Shown here one piece after another: positions 55,495-63,127 of a stretch of DNA of 64,000 nt; the first letter of the stretch is position 1; each line of letters starts with the position of its first letter. The stretch is taken from NCBI GenBank assembly GCA_017528425.1, contig JAFXOV010000016.1, positions 1 through 64,000 of the forward strand. The letters run 5' to 3'. Under the pieces are notes generated by a model. It was not told the DNA's origin and did no database searches. It saw nothing but the letters and a program-made list of their open reading frames with translations. The translations under genes were made by a program, and so were the position numbers. The stretch comes from Elusimicrobiota bacterium. Its GTDB lineage: Bacteria > Elusimicrobiota > Endomicrobiia > Endomicrobiales > Endomicrobiaceae.

Positions 55495-55893
55495 ATGAAA
55501 TATCTTTTATTATTGTCACTTATTTTTTGTATGTCTTCATGTGCGATTTTAGAGTATCCCAAAAGAATAGCAGGATATTCAATTAAAAATTTTGAAACCG
55601 AACAAGACGGAAGATTTTCTTTGGACTCGGATTTGGAACCGAGAAAAGCATACAACAAATGTAATCTTTTCCTTTTTGAAAATAATATTCAAACAAATTT
55701 TAAAAGTGATAAAAAGTTATATATAGTTGCAAGCAAATTTACTTTGATATATGATTACACTTTGGATTCTACAGAGGTTGCTTTTTTTGTTTATGAAACG
55801 GAAGATAATAAATCTAAAATAGATGTTGTTTCGAACAATTCAAGACTTGCCAAGATTGTCTACGAAAAGTTAGTGGCATACATGCAAAAATAG
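55495..55893 (+). CDS. Small lipoprotein of unknown function
   Basis: The 132-residue protein has a lipoprotein signal peptide (MKYLLLLSLIFCMSSC; Cys16 is the probable lipidated residue). A predicted beta-rich domain of about 110 residues follows (KLYIVASKFTLIYDYTLDS and VAFFVYETEDNKSKIDVVS). I recognise no family. It is monocistronic, probably leaderless, and its stop abuts the stop of the convergent gene. Confidence 0.75.
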   Translation: MKYLLLLSLIFCMSSCAILEYPKRIAGYSIKNFETEQDGRFSLDSDLEPRKAYNKCNLFLFENNIQTNFKSDKKLYIVASKFTLIYDYTLDSTEVAFFVYETEDNKSKIDVVSNNSRLAKIVYEKLVAYMQK

Positions 55894-56346
55894 TTAAATA
55901 AATTCCGTTGTTATTTCCTTGCCTTTCAACAAGTCAATAATTTTTTTTATAATTTCTGTTCTGGGTAACAGATTATTTTGTTTATAAAACAAGTGTTGAC
56001 CGTTATCTGCCGTTCCTACAATAAAGTTTATCTCATATTCTTTCTTTATCAGTTTTACGACTTCAATAGCTGATGTGTTATCTGAATTTTTACCGGACAA
56101 TAGTTTGTAGCATTCGTTTAAAGTTATAACACCTTCACTTGCAATATCTATACCATTTATAAAATATCGGGGGGATTTTGTTGCAGAAATTATTTTAATA
56201 TCGGGTTGTATATTAAGTTCTCTGCAATACATTTTCATTGTTGAAGAGCCTAAAATAATTTTGCATCCGATACTGTTTGCAAATTTTTTGCATATATCGT
56301 TATCGTTGTTTTTGTTTTTTGGTAATCCGGTTAAAATGTTTAACAT
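55894..56346 (-). CDS. Stand-alone domain like the C-terminus of hydrogenase-linked SpoIIE-family proteins
   Basis: The 150-residue protein contains ILGSSTMKMYCRELN and FINGIDIASEGVITLNECY. These resemble the C-terminal domain (G-G/S-T-T-x-x-x-R-E-L; G-I/V-D-L-V-T-E-G-V-x-T-L) that follows the phosphatase domain in SpoIIE-family proteins encoded beside [FeFe]-hydrogenases. Here the phosphatase part is absent. The similarity is from memory and moderate. The chosen ATG (56346) lies 6 nt after a TATAAT, and the longer form from 56391 would begin upstream of that box. Its position after hydA supports a link to hydrogenase regulation. Role unknown. Confidence 0.65.
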   Translation of the reverse strand: MLNILTGLPKNKNNDNDICKKFANSIGCKIILGSSTMKMYCRELNIQPDIKIISATKSPRYFINGIDIASEGVITLNECYKLLSGKNSDNTSAIEVVKLIKKEYEINFIVGTADNGQHLFYKQNNLLPRTEIIKKIIDLLKGKEITTEFI

Positions 56347-56352
56347 TTTTTT

Positions 56353-56358
56353 ATTATA
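56353..56358 (-). promoter_or_regulatory. -10 box (TATAAT) 6 nt before a start codon
   Basis: TATAAT on the minus strand ends 6 nt before the ATG at 56346. No convincing -35 is seen; that region overlaps the hydA terminator arm. Confidence 0.5.
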
Positions 56359-56375
56359 CAAAATAATATTAAAAT

Positions 56376-56417
56376 AAAAATAACCTGACACATTTTTTTG
56401 TATCAGGTTATTTTTTT
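56376..56417. terminator. Terminator after hydA, bidirectional
   Basis: Arms AAAAATAACCTGA (56376-56388) and TCAGGTTATTTTT (56403-56415) with A/T flanks on both sides. It separates the hydrogenase operon from the following minus-strand gene. Confidence 0.85.
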
Positions 56418-56429
56418 ATTTAAAAGAAA

Positions 56430-58424
56430 TTATTTTAAATTCTTTTCAATTTCTTTTGTTACTTTTTCAGGTGTAGCTTGTTCTATTACTGTTGTTCCTA
56501 CACTTACTACAGGTCCTCTTGAACATCTTTCAAAACAGAAAGAAGCTTTAACTTCAACTTTATCTGCAATCTTTTTGGATTCAACAAAATCAAGTATGGA
56601 TTTCAATATCTTTTGAGAACCTCTTAACATACAACCTGTTCCGAAACAAACATTTACTTTAACACAGTTTGCATCGGTTGCAGCTTGAATCAAGAAAGGT
56701 TTCTCTGTTATTCTTCTTCTGTTTGTATGGAATGTATGCAATATTTCGTGAGCTTTTTCTCCGCCTACTGCACCCAAGATTTCTTTGTATACTTGTTGTA
56801 CGTATGGGTTATCTTGAGGTTTATGAAGTTCAAGAACACTGTCATTTTCGTAAAGACATTTTGTTCTCTTGTTTCTTACTTCAAGTTTATCGTATACAGG
56901 CTGTCCTGCTCCACCGATACATCCGCCGGGGCAAGCCATAACTTCGATTAAATCATATTCTTTTTCTTTATTCTTAATTTGTTTTATAACTTTTCTTGCA
57001 TTACCGAGTCCATAAACAACGGCAAGTCTCAAATCTTTATCGCCTACTTTCAAGTTTGCTTCTCTTATACCTTCTTCGCCTCTGATAAAAGCAAACTCGT
57101 CCATATCGTTGGAATTTTCTTTAGATAATACGTTTCTCAAAACAGCTTCAGCAACACCTCCGGAATTACCGAATATAACACCGCCTCCGGTCTTAAATCC
57201 TAACGGCATATCAAATGCTGATTGTTCAAGATTTGCAAAAGATAAACCTGATTCTTCTATCATTCTTGCAAGTTCTTGTGTTGTTAAAACTATATCCGTA
57301 TCGGGAATTCCGTCTTTTGAAAGTTCAGGTCTTGTAGCTTCGAATTTCTTTGCCGTACAAGGCATAACCGATACAACTACCAAATCTTCTCTCTTTATTC
57401 CGTACATTTTAGGCAACATTTCTTTTGCGAGAGATCCGAACATTCCCTGAGGAGACATACAACTTGAAAGGTTCTTTATCATATCTGGATAATATTGTTC
57501 CGTGAACTTTATCCATGCAGGGCAACATGATGTAAATTGCGGTAATTTTTCACCTTTTGTAAATCTTTCAACAAATTCGTTAGCTTCTTCAACGATTGTT
57601 AAATCCGCTGTGAAAGAAACATCAAATACTTTGAAAAATCCCATAGCTTTTAAAGCGGTTACCATTTTACCTGCGGCTTCCGTTCCGGATTCTTTTGCTA
57701 TACCGAAAGCTTCACCGATTGCCGCTCTTACTGCAGGAGCAATTGCTACTATAACTTTTTTATCTTTATTTCCTAAAGCATTCCAAACTCTTGTTACATC
57801 TGATTTTATTGTTAATGCACCGGTAGGACATACTCTTGTACATTGACCGCAATAAATACATTCCGAAGATGCAAGACTTTTTCCGAAACTCGGACTTACC
57901 GTTGCATGTGAACCTCTGAATGAAAAATCTATTGCACCTACTGTTTGAATTTCTTCGCAGAATCTTACACAATCACCGCAGAGAACGCATTTGTTTGGAT
58001 CTCTTACGATTGACGGTGTCGAAAAATCTTTAGGTGTATCTTTTACTATTTTTTTGTATCTTACCGATTGTATTCCCAATCTTCTTGCAAGTGTTTGAAG
58101 TTGACAATGTTCGCTCTTGTGACAAGAAGTACATTCTCTGTCGTGGTTTGCAAGTAACAATTCAACGATTATTTTTCTTAATTCTCTTATTTCGTTACTG
58201 TTTGTTACAACTACCATACCGTCTTCTGCAGGAGTTGAACATGCAGGAACTAAACCTCTTTTTTCTACATTTACCAAACATAATCTGCAGGCACCGTAAG
58301 TGCTAAGTTCGGAATGATAACAAAATGTAGGTAATTCTATATTTGCTTTTCTTATAACTTCCAAAAGATTTTTCTCTTTATCAAAAGAAACTTTTTTACC
58401 GTTAATAGTTAATGTTTTTTCCAT
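56430..58424 (-). CDS. hydA: [FeFe]-hydrogenase catalytic subunit HydA
   Basis: Makes or consumes H2 at an H-cluster. The 664-residue protein has an N-terminal [2Fe-2S] ferredoxin domain (CYHSELSTYGACRLC) and the HxxxC-type cluster site (HDRECTSCHKSEHC). Two [4Fe-4S] motifs follow (CVLCGDCVRFCEE; CIYCGQCTRVCP). The three H-cluster signatures are FTSCCPAW, MPCTAKKFE and EVMACPGGCIGGAGQP. A C-terminal thioredoxin-like [2Fe-2S] domain (CFGTGC ... CFERC) is added, as in the Thermotoga bifurcating enzyme. It starts 3 nt after hydB. With HydB and HydC it fits an NADH/ferredoxin-linked, electron-bifurcating trimer. Maturases HydEFG are not in the window. Confidence 0.95.
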   Translation of the reverse strand: MEKTLTINGKKVSFDKEKNLLEVIRKANIELPTFCYHSELSTYGACRLCLVNVEKRGLVPACSTPAEDGMVVVTNSNEIRELRKIIVELLLANHDRECTSCHKSEHCQLQTLARRLGIQSVRYKKIVKDTPKDFSTPSIVRDPNKCVLCGDCVRFCEEIQTVGAIDFSFRGSHATVSPSFGKSLASSECIYCGQCTRVCPTGALTIKSDVTRVWNALGNKDKKVIVAIAPAVRAAIGEAFGIAKESGTEAAGKMVTALKAMGFFKVFDVSFTADLTIVEEANEFVERFTKGEKLPQFTSCCPAWIKFTEQYYPDMIKNLSSCMSPQGMFGSLAKEMLPKMYGIKREDLVVVSVMPCTAKKFEATRPELSKDGIPDTDIVLTTQELARMIEESGLSFANLEQSAFDMPLGFKTGGGVIFGNSGGVAEAVLRNVLSKENSNDMDEFAFIRGEEGIREANLKVGDKDLRLAVVYGLGNARKVIKQIKNKEKEYDLIEVMACPGGCIGGAGQPVYDKLEVRNKRTKCLYENDSVLELHKPQDNPYVQQVYKEILGAVGGEKAHEILHTFHTNRRRITEKPFLIQAATDANCVKVNVCFGTGCMLRGSQKILKSILDFVESKKIADKVEVKASFCFERCSRGPVVSVGTTVIEQATPEKVTKEIEKNLK

Positions 58425-58427
58425 ATA

Positions 58428-60311
58428 TTATCCTCTCTTCACAGCACCAAATTTACATGTTGCAACACAAGCACCGCATTTTACACATAAGCTTTGGTCT
58501 ATAGAATGTTTTTGTTTTACTGCACCTTTAATAGCTCCTACAGGACACTTTCTTGCGCAAGCCGTACAACCGATACATTTTGTTTGATCGATTGTGATTT
58601 GTGTTAAGCTGGAACATACTCCCGCAGGACATCTCTTTTCTTTAACGTGTGCATCATATTCGTCTCTGAAATATTTCAAAGTAGATAATACCGGATTTGG
58701 TGCCGTTTTACCTAAAGCACATAAAGAACCTACTCTAACTGCATTTGCCAACTGTTCAAGTAAAGGAATTGTTTTTTCGTCGGCTCTGCCTTCCGTTATA
58801 TCTTCAAGCATCATCAACATTTGTTTTGTTCCTTCTCTGCAAAGAACACATTTACCGCAGGATTCGCTTTGTGTAAATTGCATGAAGAATTTTGCCGTGT
58901 TTACCATACAGGTTGTTTGGTTCATAACAACAAGTCCGCCCGAACCTACCATTGCACCTGCTTTTCTTAATGAATCGAAATCCAAAGGCAAATCAAGGTG
59001 TTCTCTTGTTAAACATGCACCGGAAGGTCCGCCGATTTGAACAGCTTTAAATGCATCTTCGGAAACATTACCTTTATCATCGGTAACTCCGCCTGCTATA
59101 TCAAACAAGATTTCTCTTAATGTTGTTCCGAAAGGAACTTCTATAAGACCTGTGTTTTTAACGTAACCGGTTATAGCAAATGTTTTTGTTCCGGTAGATG
59201 TAGGAACACCGATCTTTTTATAAAAATCCGCACCGTCTCTTATTACCAAAGGAACGGTGGATAATGTTTCAACGTTGTTAATTACTGTAGGTTTTCCGTA
59301 TAAACCGTGCTGTGCTGGGAACGGAGGTTTTGGGTTTGGCATACCTCTTTTACCTTCAACAGAAGCGATTAATGCTGTTTCTTCACCGCATACAAATGCT
59401 CCCGCACCTTCCATAACATGAAGTGTAAAACTGAAATCGGAACCGAAAAGATTTTTGCCTAATACTCCGATTTCTTCTGCTTTTTTAATAGCATTTTTCA
59501 TTCTTTCTACAGCTAAATGATATTCTGTTCTGACATAAACATAACCTTCATCGGCACCTATAGCTTTTGCGGCTATAATCATACCTTCTATAACGCTGTG
59601 AGGATTTCCTTCAAGAACACTTCTGTCCATAAATGCTCCGGGATCTCCTTCATCACCGTTACATATAACATATTTTTTAGGACCGGGTTGAACTCTTGTT
59701 AAATCCCATTTTCTGCCTGTAGGGAAACCTGCTCCGCCTCTGCCTCTGAGTCCCGAATCCAACATTTCTTTACAAATTTGTTCCGGTGTCATTTCCAAAC
59801 AAGCTTTCTTGGCTGAGGCATATCCGCCTTTGCTTATATATTCTTCAATATCTTCCGCACCTATGAAACCGCAATTTTTAAGAACATATCTTCTTTGTTT
59901 TGCATAGAAAGGAATTTCGGCATGACCTTTATAGAATTTGTCGTTAATCTTGTAGCATAATCTTTCAACAACTTCATCTTTAATAATACTTTTTTCAATT
60001 ATTTCTTTTACATCTTCAACTTTAACTTTTGTATAAAGAATATCGTCTTCACCTTTAATAACGGAAACCAAAGGTCCCATTTGACAAAAACCCTGACAGC
60101 CGCTTTTTGAAACGAGAGTTCCTTTACTTTCATCATTTAATTCTATACACAATTCAACATTTAATTCTTTTGCCACTCTTAAAAATTCGGCATAAACTTT
60201 TAATGAACCGTTTGCAACACAACCGGTACCTGCACAGATTATTATTCTTTTGGAAATCTGTTTAAATGCTTTTTGTACTTTAGCGGAAATTTTATCTAAA
60301 TCTACAGACAT
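58428..60311 (-). CDS. hydB: NuoF-like hydrogenase subunit HydB
   Basis: The flavin subunit that exchanges electrons with NAD(H). The 627-residue protein has an N-terminal thioredoxin-like [2Fe-2S] domain (CAGTGC ... SGCQGFC). The NuoF core has the NADH-binding GLRGRGGAGFPTGRKW and FMN-binding CNGDEGDPGAFMDR, and the [4Fe-4S] motif CGKCVLCREGT. Two C-terminal ferredoxin motifs follow (CIGCTACARKCP and CVKCGACVATCK). This is the domain order of electron-bifurcating HydB. The ATG shares one nt with the hydC stop (TAATG) and has a GGAGG site inside hydC. Confidence 0.95.
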   Translation of the reverse strand: MSVDLDKISAKVQKAFKQISKRIIICAGTGCVANGSLKVYAEFLRVAKELNVELCIELNDESKGTLVSKSGCQGFCQMGPLVSVIKGEDDILYTKVKVEDVKEIIEKSIIKDEVVERLCYKINDKFYKGHAEIPFYAKQRRYVLKNCGFIGAEDIEEYISKGGYASAKKACLEMTPEQICKEMLDSGLRGRGGAGFPTGRKWDLTRVQPGPKKYVICNGDEGDPGAFMDRSVLEGNPHSVIEGMIIAAKAIGADEGYVYVRTEYHLAVERMKNAIKKAEEIGVLGKNLFGSDFSFTLHVMEGAGAFVCGEETALIASVEGKRGMPNPKPPFPAQHGLYGKPTVINNVETLSTVPLVIRDGADFYKKIGVPTSTGTKTFAITGYVKNTGLIEVPFGTTLREILFDIAGGVTDDKGNVSEDAFKAVQIGGPSGACLTREHLDLPLDFDSLRKAGAMVGSGGLVVMNQTTCMVNTAKFFMQFTQSESCGKCVLCREGTKQMLMMLEDITEGRADEKTIPLLEQLANAVRVGSLCALGKTAPNPVLSTLKYFRDEYDAHVKEKRCPAGVCSSLTQITIDQTKCIGCTACARKCPVGAIKGAVKQKHSIDQSLCVKCGACVATCKFGAVKRG

Positions 60312-60793
60312 TATTTTTCCTCCTGTTTAATCATATCGTCAATAATTTTTGTTACTTTTTCAGGTGTAACCTGGCCGTAAACTTCGTTATCTATAACCAT
60401 TGCAGGAGCAAGACCGCAAGCACCCAAACAAGATACTGTTTCCAACGTGAACAACATATCTTTTGTTGTGTTTTCGGCTGCAGTAAGATTAAGTTTTGCT
60501 CTTATTGCATCAATAATTGTTGTAGATCTTTTAACGTGACAAGCAGTTCCGTCGCAAACTTTTATTATGTGTTTGCCTTTTGCTTTTAAAGTGAAATGTG
60601 CAAAAAAAGTTGCAACTCCGTAAACTCTTGCAGGGGAGATATCCAATGCAGAAGCTATGAATGTCAAAATTTCTTCAGGAAGATAATTGTACACTTCCTG
60701 TACTGCCTGCAAAATTGGGATTAATCTTGCTTTGTCTCTGCCGTTTTCGTCAAGAATTTGGCAGACTTTGTCAAATTTCCCTTGATTTTCCAT
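60311..60793 (-). CDS. hydC: NuoE-like hydrogenase subunit HydC
   Basis: The 160-residue thioredoxin-like [2Fe-2S] protein has an N-terminal helical bundle (LIPILQAVQEVYNYLPEEIL) and the cluster ligands CDGTAC and CLGACG. The YGVATFFAHF motif is standard for NuoE. It relays electrons between HydB and HydA. An AAGGAG site precedes the ATG. It is the first structural gene after rex, 37 nt downstream. Confidence 0.95.
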   Translation of the reverse strand: MENQGKFDKVCQILDENGRDKARLIPILQAVQEVYNYLPEEILTFIASALDISPARVYGVATFFAHFTLKAKGKHIIKVCDGTACHVKRSTTIIDAIRAKLNLTAAENTTKDMLFTLETVSCLGACGLAPAMVIDNEVYGQVTPEKVTKIIDDMIKQEEK

Positions 60794-60804
60794 GTAAGTT
60801 CTCC

Positions 60805-60819
60805 TTGTTATGTTAACAA
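60805..60819. promoter_or_regulatory. Imperfect Rex-like palindrome between rex and hydC
   Basis: TTGTTA-TGT-TAACAA (15 bp) has Rex-like half sites but three bp too close together for the usual 18-bp operator. It overlaps the region of the hydC ribosome-binding site. Low confidence as an operator. Confidence 0.25.
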
Positions 60820-60830
60820 CTAATTCTTAA

Positions 60831-61481
60831 TTATCTTAAATTCTTTATTTTTTGCGACAAAACAGCTAAACTCGAAGCCAAGTTTTCATGTTGAACAACA
60901 ACATCTTTGGGAACATTTATTTTTATAGGTGCAAAATTCCAAATAGCTTTTATACCTACTTTTACCATTCTGTCCGCCAACTCTTGTGCAACGGCGGAAG
61001 GAACGGTAAGAATTCCTATTTTTATCTGCATCCTGCTTATTATATCTTCAAGTTTATCTATACTGAAAACTTTTTTGTAATTTATAAATTTATCAACTCT
61101 TTCCGGATTATTATCAAAAGCGGCAATTATATCTAATCCGTACTCTTTAAAACCGTGATAACCTAAAAGAGCATATCCTAAATGTCCGGCACCGATTAAA
61201 ACAGCCTCGTTTTTAGTATAAAAGCCTAAAAATTTTTCTATTGCCGATATTAATTTCTTAAGGTTGTAACCTCTTTTGGGTTTTCCTTCAATTTTAGTGG
61301 CTTCTATATCTTTTCTTACTTGTATAGTATTAAATCCAAGGAACTTTGCTATTTGTGCCGATGAAATTTCTTTAACACCATCACTTTCCAATTGCTTCAA
61401 ATAATGATGGTAAAAAGGAAATCTTCTTAAAGTGGCTTCCGAAATTTCCTTCTTATTATATACAACACTTTTTTTCTTCAT
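60831..61481 (-). CDS. rex: Redox-sensing repressor Rex
   Basis: Rex senses the NADH/NAD+ ratio and represses fermentative and hydrogenase genes until NADH rises. The 216-residue protein has an N-terminal winged helix (about 14-75, with EISSAQIAKFLGFNTIQVRKDI) and a Rossmann domain with GAGHLGYALLGY (97-108) and AAFDNNPERV. The C-terminal domain-swapped helix is intact. Length is normal. It heads the hydrogenase operon, an arrangement that implies direct feedback, behind a good promoter. Confidence 0.95.
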   Translation of the reverse strand: MKKKSVVYNKKEISEATLRRFPFYHHYLKQLESDGVKEISSAQIAKFLGFNTIQVRKDIEATKIEGKPKRGYNLKKLISAIEKFLGFYTKNEAVLIGAGHLGYALLGYHGFKEYGLDIIAAFDNNPERVDKFINYKKVFSIDKLEDIISRMQIKIGILTVPSAVAQELADRMVKVGIKAIWNFAPIKINVPKDVVVQHENLASSLAVLSQKIKNLR

Positions 61482-61556
61482 TTTCTTATATTTTTAATGA
61501 AAATTTTTATTTGTTTGTTCGTGCTTTTTTCTTGGATACAACTTGTTATGGATAAA

Positions 61557-61585
61557 ATTTTATCTATTTAAAAAATGTAAGTCAA
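61557..61585 (-). promoter_or_regulatory. Promoter of rex-hydCBA (TTGACT, 17 bp, TAAAAT)
   Basis: On the minus strand, -35 TTGACT (61580-61585) and -10 TAAAAT (61557-61562) are 17 bp apart. The leader is about 70 nt and includes ATAACAAGTTGTAT, an inverted repeat whose half-sites are in the wrong orientation for Rex. Confidence 0.75.
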
Positions 61586-61650
61586 TGAATTTAGATTAGT
61601 AAAACTTTTATATGTTTTTCTAATATTTTTAGTGCTTTTTGTATAAATAA

Positions 61651-61688
61651 AAAAACAAGAAATATAATTTAAAATATTTCCTGTTTTT
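61651..61688 (-). terminator. Terminator after the M48 peptidase gene
   Basis: Arms 61651-61665 and 61674-61688 pair over 15 bp with one G-U pair on the minus-strand RNA (AAAAACAGGAAATAT side first), and a T run follows. It lies 24 nt after the stop codon. The rest of 61482-61711 holds only the rex promoter and leader. Confidence 0.75.
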
Positions 61689-61711
61689 AATATTGCTACT
61701 AATATAATCTT

Positions 61712-62473
61712 TTATTTTTTGTTGTAATACTTTAACGCTTCATCCATATGAGACTGTAAATCTTTTATTCTTTTTTCATCCGAAGGATGTGTTGATAAGA
61801 AGTCGGATAATCCGCCTTGGGAACCGCCGCTTGCGGCAGCCATTCTTTCCCAAAATTTTAATGCTTCTCTTGGATCGTATCCTGCTTTTGCCATTAAAAG
61901 AAGACCCATATAATCCGCTTCGGATTCGTGTTTTCTGCTGTAAGGTAAAATTACACCTACATTTCCGGCAACATTTACTCCCAACAATATTAACTCTCTG
62001 TTAGGATTGTTTGAGAGAGTTGCACCGCCTATGGCAAGTCCGTATTGAAGTAAAGTGTTTTGTGCCGATCTTTCCGCACCGTGTCTTGCTATGGCATGAG
62101 CTATTTCGTGAGACATAACGGTTGCAAGACCTGCTTCCGTTTGTGTAAAAGGTAAAATTCCTGTATATACTGCCACTTTTCCACCGGACAAACACCAAGC
62201 ATTTGCTTCATCGCTTTCCAATAAATTAAATTCCCAATCATAATCACAGTCTGAAACTGCGGCTATTTTTTGTCCTACTTTTTTTACCAGTGCCGTATTT
62301 GTTTTATCCGTGGATATTTTTGCTTCGGATAAATATTGACCGTAACTTGTTGCCCCTGCTGCGATTTCTTCTGCTTCATCACTTAAAAGAAGCTGGTATC
62401 TTCCTGTCATCGGGACGGTTGTACAACCTGCTGCTACAAATACAAAAGCTAACAAATAATGTTGTATTTTCAT
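61712..62473 (-). CDS. M48-family metallopeptidase, lipoprotein
   Basis: The 253-residue protein begins with a lipoprotein signal (MKIQHYLLAFVFVAAGC; Cys17) and a zinc-peptidase domain with MSHEIAHAIARHGAE (HExxH) and the third ligand in HESEADYMGLLLMAKAGYDP. The family includes LoiP/BepA-like quality-control proteases of the outer membrane. A start at TTG 62491 is possible but would lie upstream of the -10 box and block lipobox spacing. The ATG at 62473 is 9 nt after TATAAT, so the RNA is probably leaderless or nearly so. Monocistronic. Confidence 0.9.
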   Translation of the reverse strand: MKIQHYLLAFVFVAAGCTTVPMTGRYQLLLSDEAEEIAAGATSYGQYLSEAKISTDKTNTALVKKVGQKIAAVSDCDYDWEFNLLESDEANAWCLSGGKVAVYTGILPFTQTEAGLATVMSHEIAHAIARHGAERSAQNTLLQYGLAIGGATLSNNPNRELILLGVNVAGNVGVILPYSRKHESEADYMGLLLMAKAGYDPREALKFWERMAAASGGSQGGLSDFLSTHPSDEKRIKDLQSHMDEALKYYNKK

Positions 62474-62482
62474 AATGGGTTT

Positions 62483-62511
62483 ATTATACAAAATTTTCGG
62501 ATTTTTATGAA
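62483..62511 (-). promoter_or_regulatory. Promoter (TTCATA, 17 bp, TATAAT) of the M48 gene
   Basis: On the minus strand, -10 TATAAT (62483-62488) and -35 TTCATA (62506-62511) are 17 bp apart. The sequence TTGTATAATAAACCC is nearly identical to that before the lipoprotein gene at 55495. Confidence 0.6.
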
Positions 62512-62514
62512 ATT

Positions 62515-63000
62515 TTATAATTTGCCGTTTTTTTGAATTGCTTCGACGATTTTTCTATCAAAAAAGCTTGTGTCGTTAAAAGTTGTTGCATCGGCATCAA
62601 ATTTTAACGATTCGGTTTCTTTGTCATATATTGCATAAATTTCATATTTATCTTTTCTTAGAGCAGTTGCAATTTTAGAATCTGATAAAGAATAAAGATT
62701 TGGCCTATATAAAAAGAGTTCGTTTTTTATCCATTTATATCCGCCTTCTTCAACTATCTCTCCGCCAAAATTTACCAAAAGCTGAGATGCATCTTCGGTA
62801 AAACATCTGTTTTCTCTGTAATATATGATTTGGGCATCGGAGATTTTCCTAAGAACAGATAAGGCTTCCGAAACTTTTGATTTTTCAAGAGACAATTTAT
62901 AATAGTTAAAACTTATTGCTGAAATGGAAATAACAATAATAACAACAATTAATAACTCTGCCAAACTGACGCCTTTGTTATTTAAAAGTTTTTTTAACAT
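62515..63000 (-). CDS. Type IV prepilin-like protein
   Basis: The 161-residue protein has a short basic leader and a prepilin-peptidase site (NNKG then VSLAELLIVVIIV): cleavage after Gly9, with Glu at mature position 5. The residue after Gly is Val instead of the usual Phe. A hydrophobic spine helix continues into KLSLEKSKVSEALSVLRKI, and a small globular domain follows. It could be a minor pilin or type II secretion pseudopilin. The ATG at 63000 has an AGAGG site; a longer form from 63045 adds residues that would spoil the leader. No other pilus gene is adjacent. Confidence 0.88.
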   Translation of the reverse strand: MLKKLLNNKGVSLAELLIVVIIVISISAISFNYYKLSLEKSKVSEALSVLRKISDAQIIYYRENRCFTEDASQLLVNFGGEIVEEGGYKWIKNELFLYRPNLYSLSDSKIATALRKDKYEIYAIYDKETESLKFDADATTFNDTSFFDRKIVEAIQKNGKL

Positions 63001-63099
63001 ATTCTTAACCTCTGTAAAAAGTCGACTAATTAAATAATAATACATATCTGTTTTTTTTTCAATAGTATTTTAATTTCTATTTAATTAACTTTTACTTAT

Positions 63100-63127
63100 A
63101 AAATTTGTTGTAATTACAATAAATTTT
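63100..63127. repeat. 28-bp near-perfect palindrome at the 3' end of the GH26-like gene
   Basis: Arms AAAATTTGTTGTAA and TTACAATAAATTTT meet with no spacer and one mismatched pair. It touches the stop codon of the GH26-like gene. It may act as an AT-rich terminator or 3'-end stabiliser. Confidence 0.45.

Noticed and set aside
56347-56391. ATG at 56391 as the start of the SpoIIE-related gene
   Set aside because: The extra 15 codons cover the -10 box and part of the hydA terminator and add low-complexity residues.
61536-61549. ATAACAAGTTGTAT-type inverted repeat in the rex leader as a Rex operator
   Set aside because: Half-site orientation is reversed (ACAA...TTGT rather than TTGT...ACAA) and spacing is wrong.
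62474-62491. TTG at 62491 as the start of the M48 gene
   Set aside because: It would put codons over the -10 box and lengthen the lipoprotein leader; the ATG at 62473 gives a standard lipobox.
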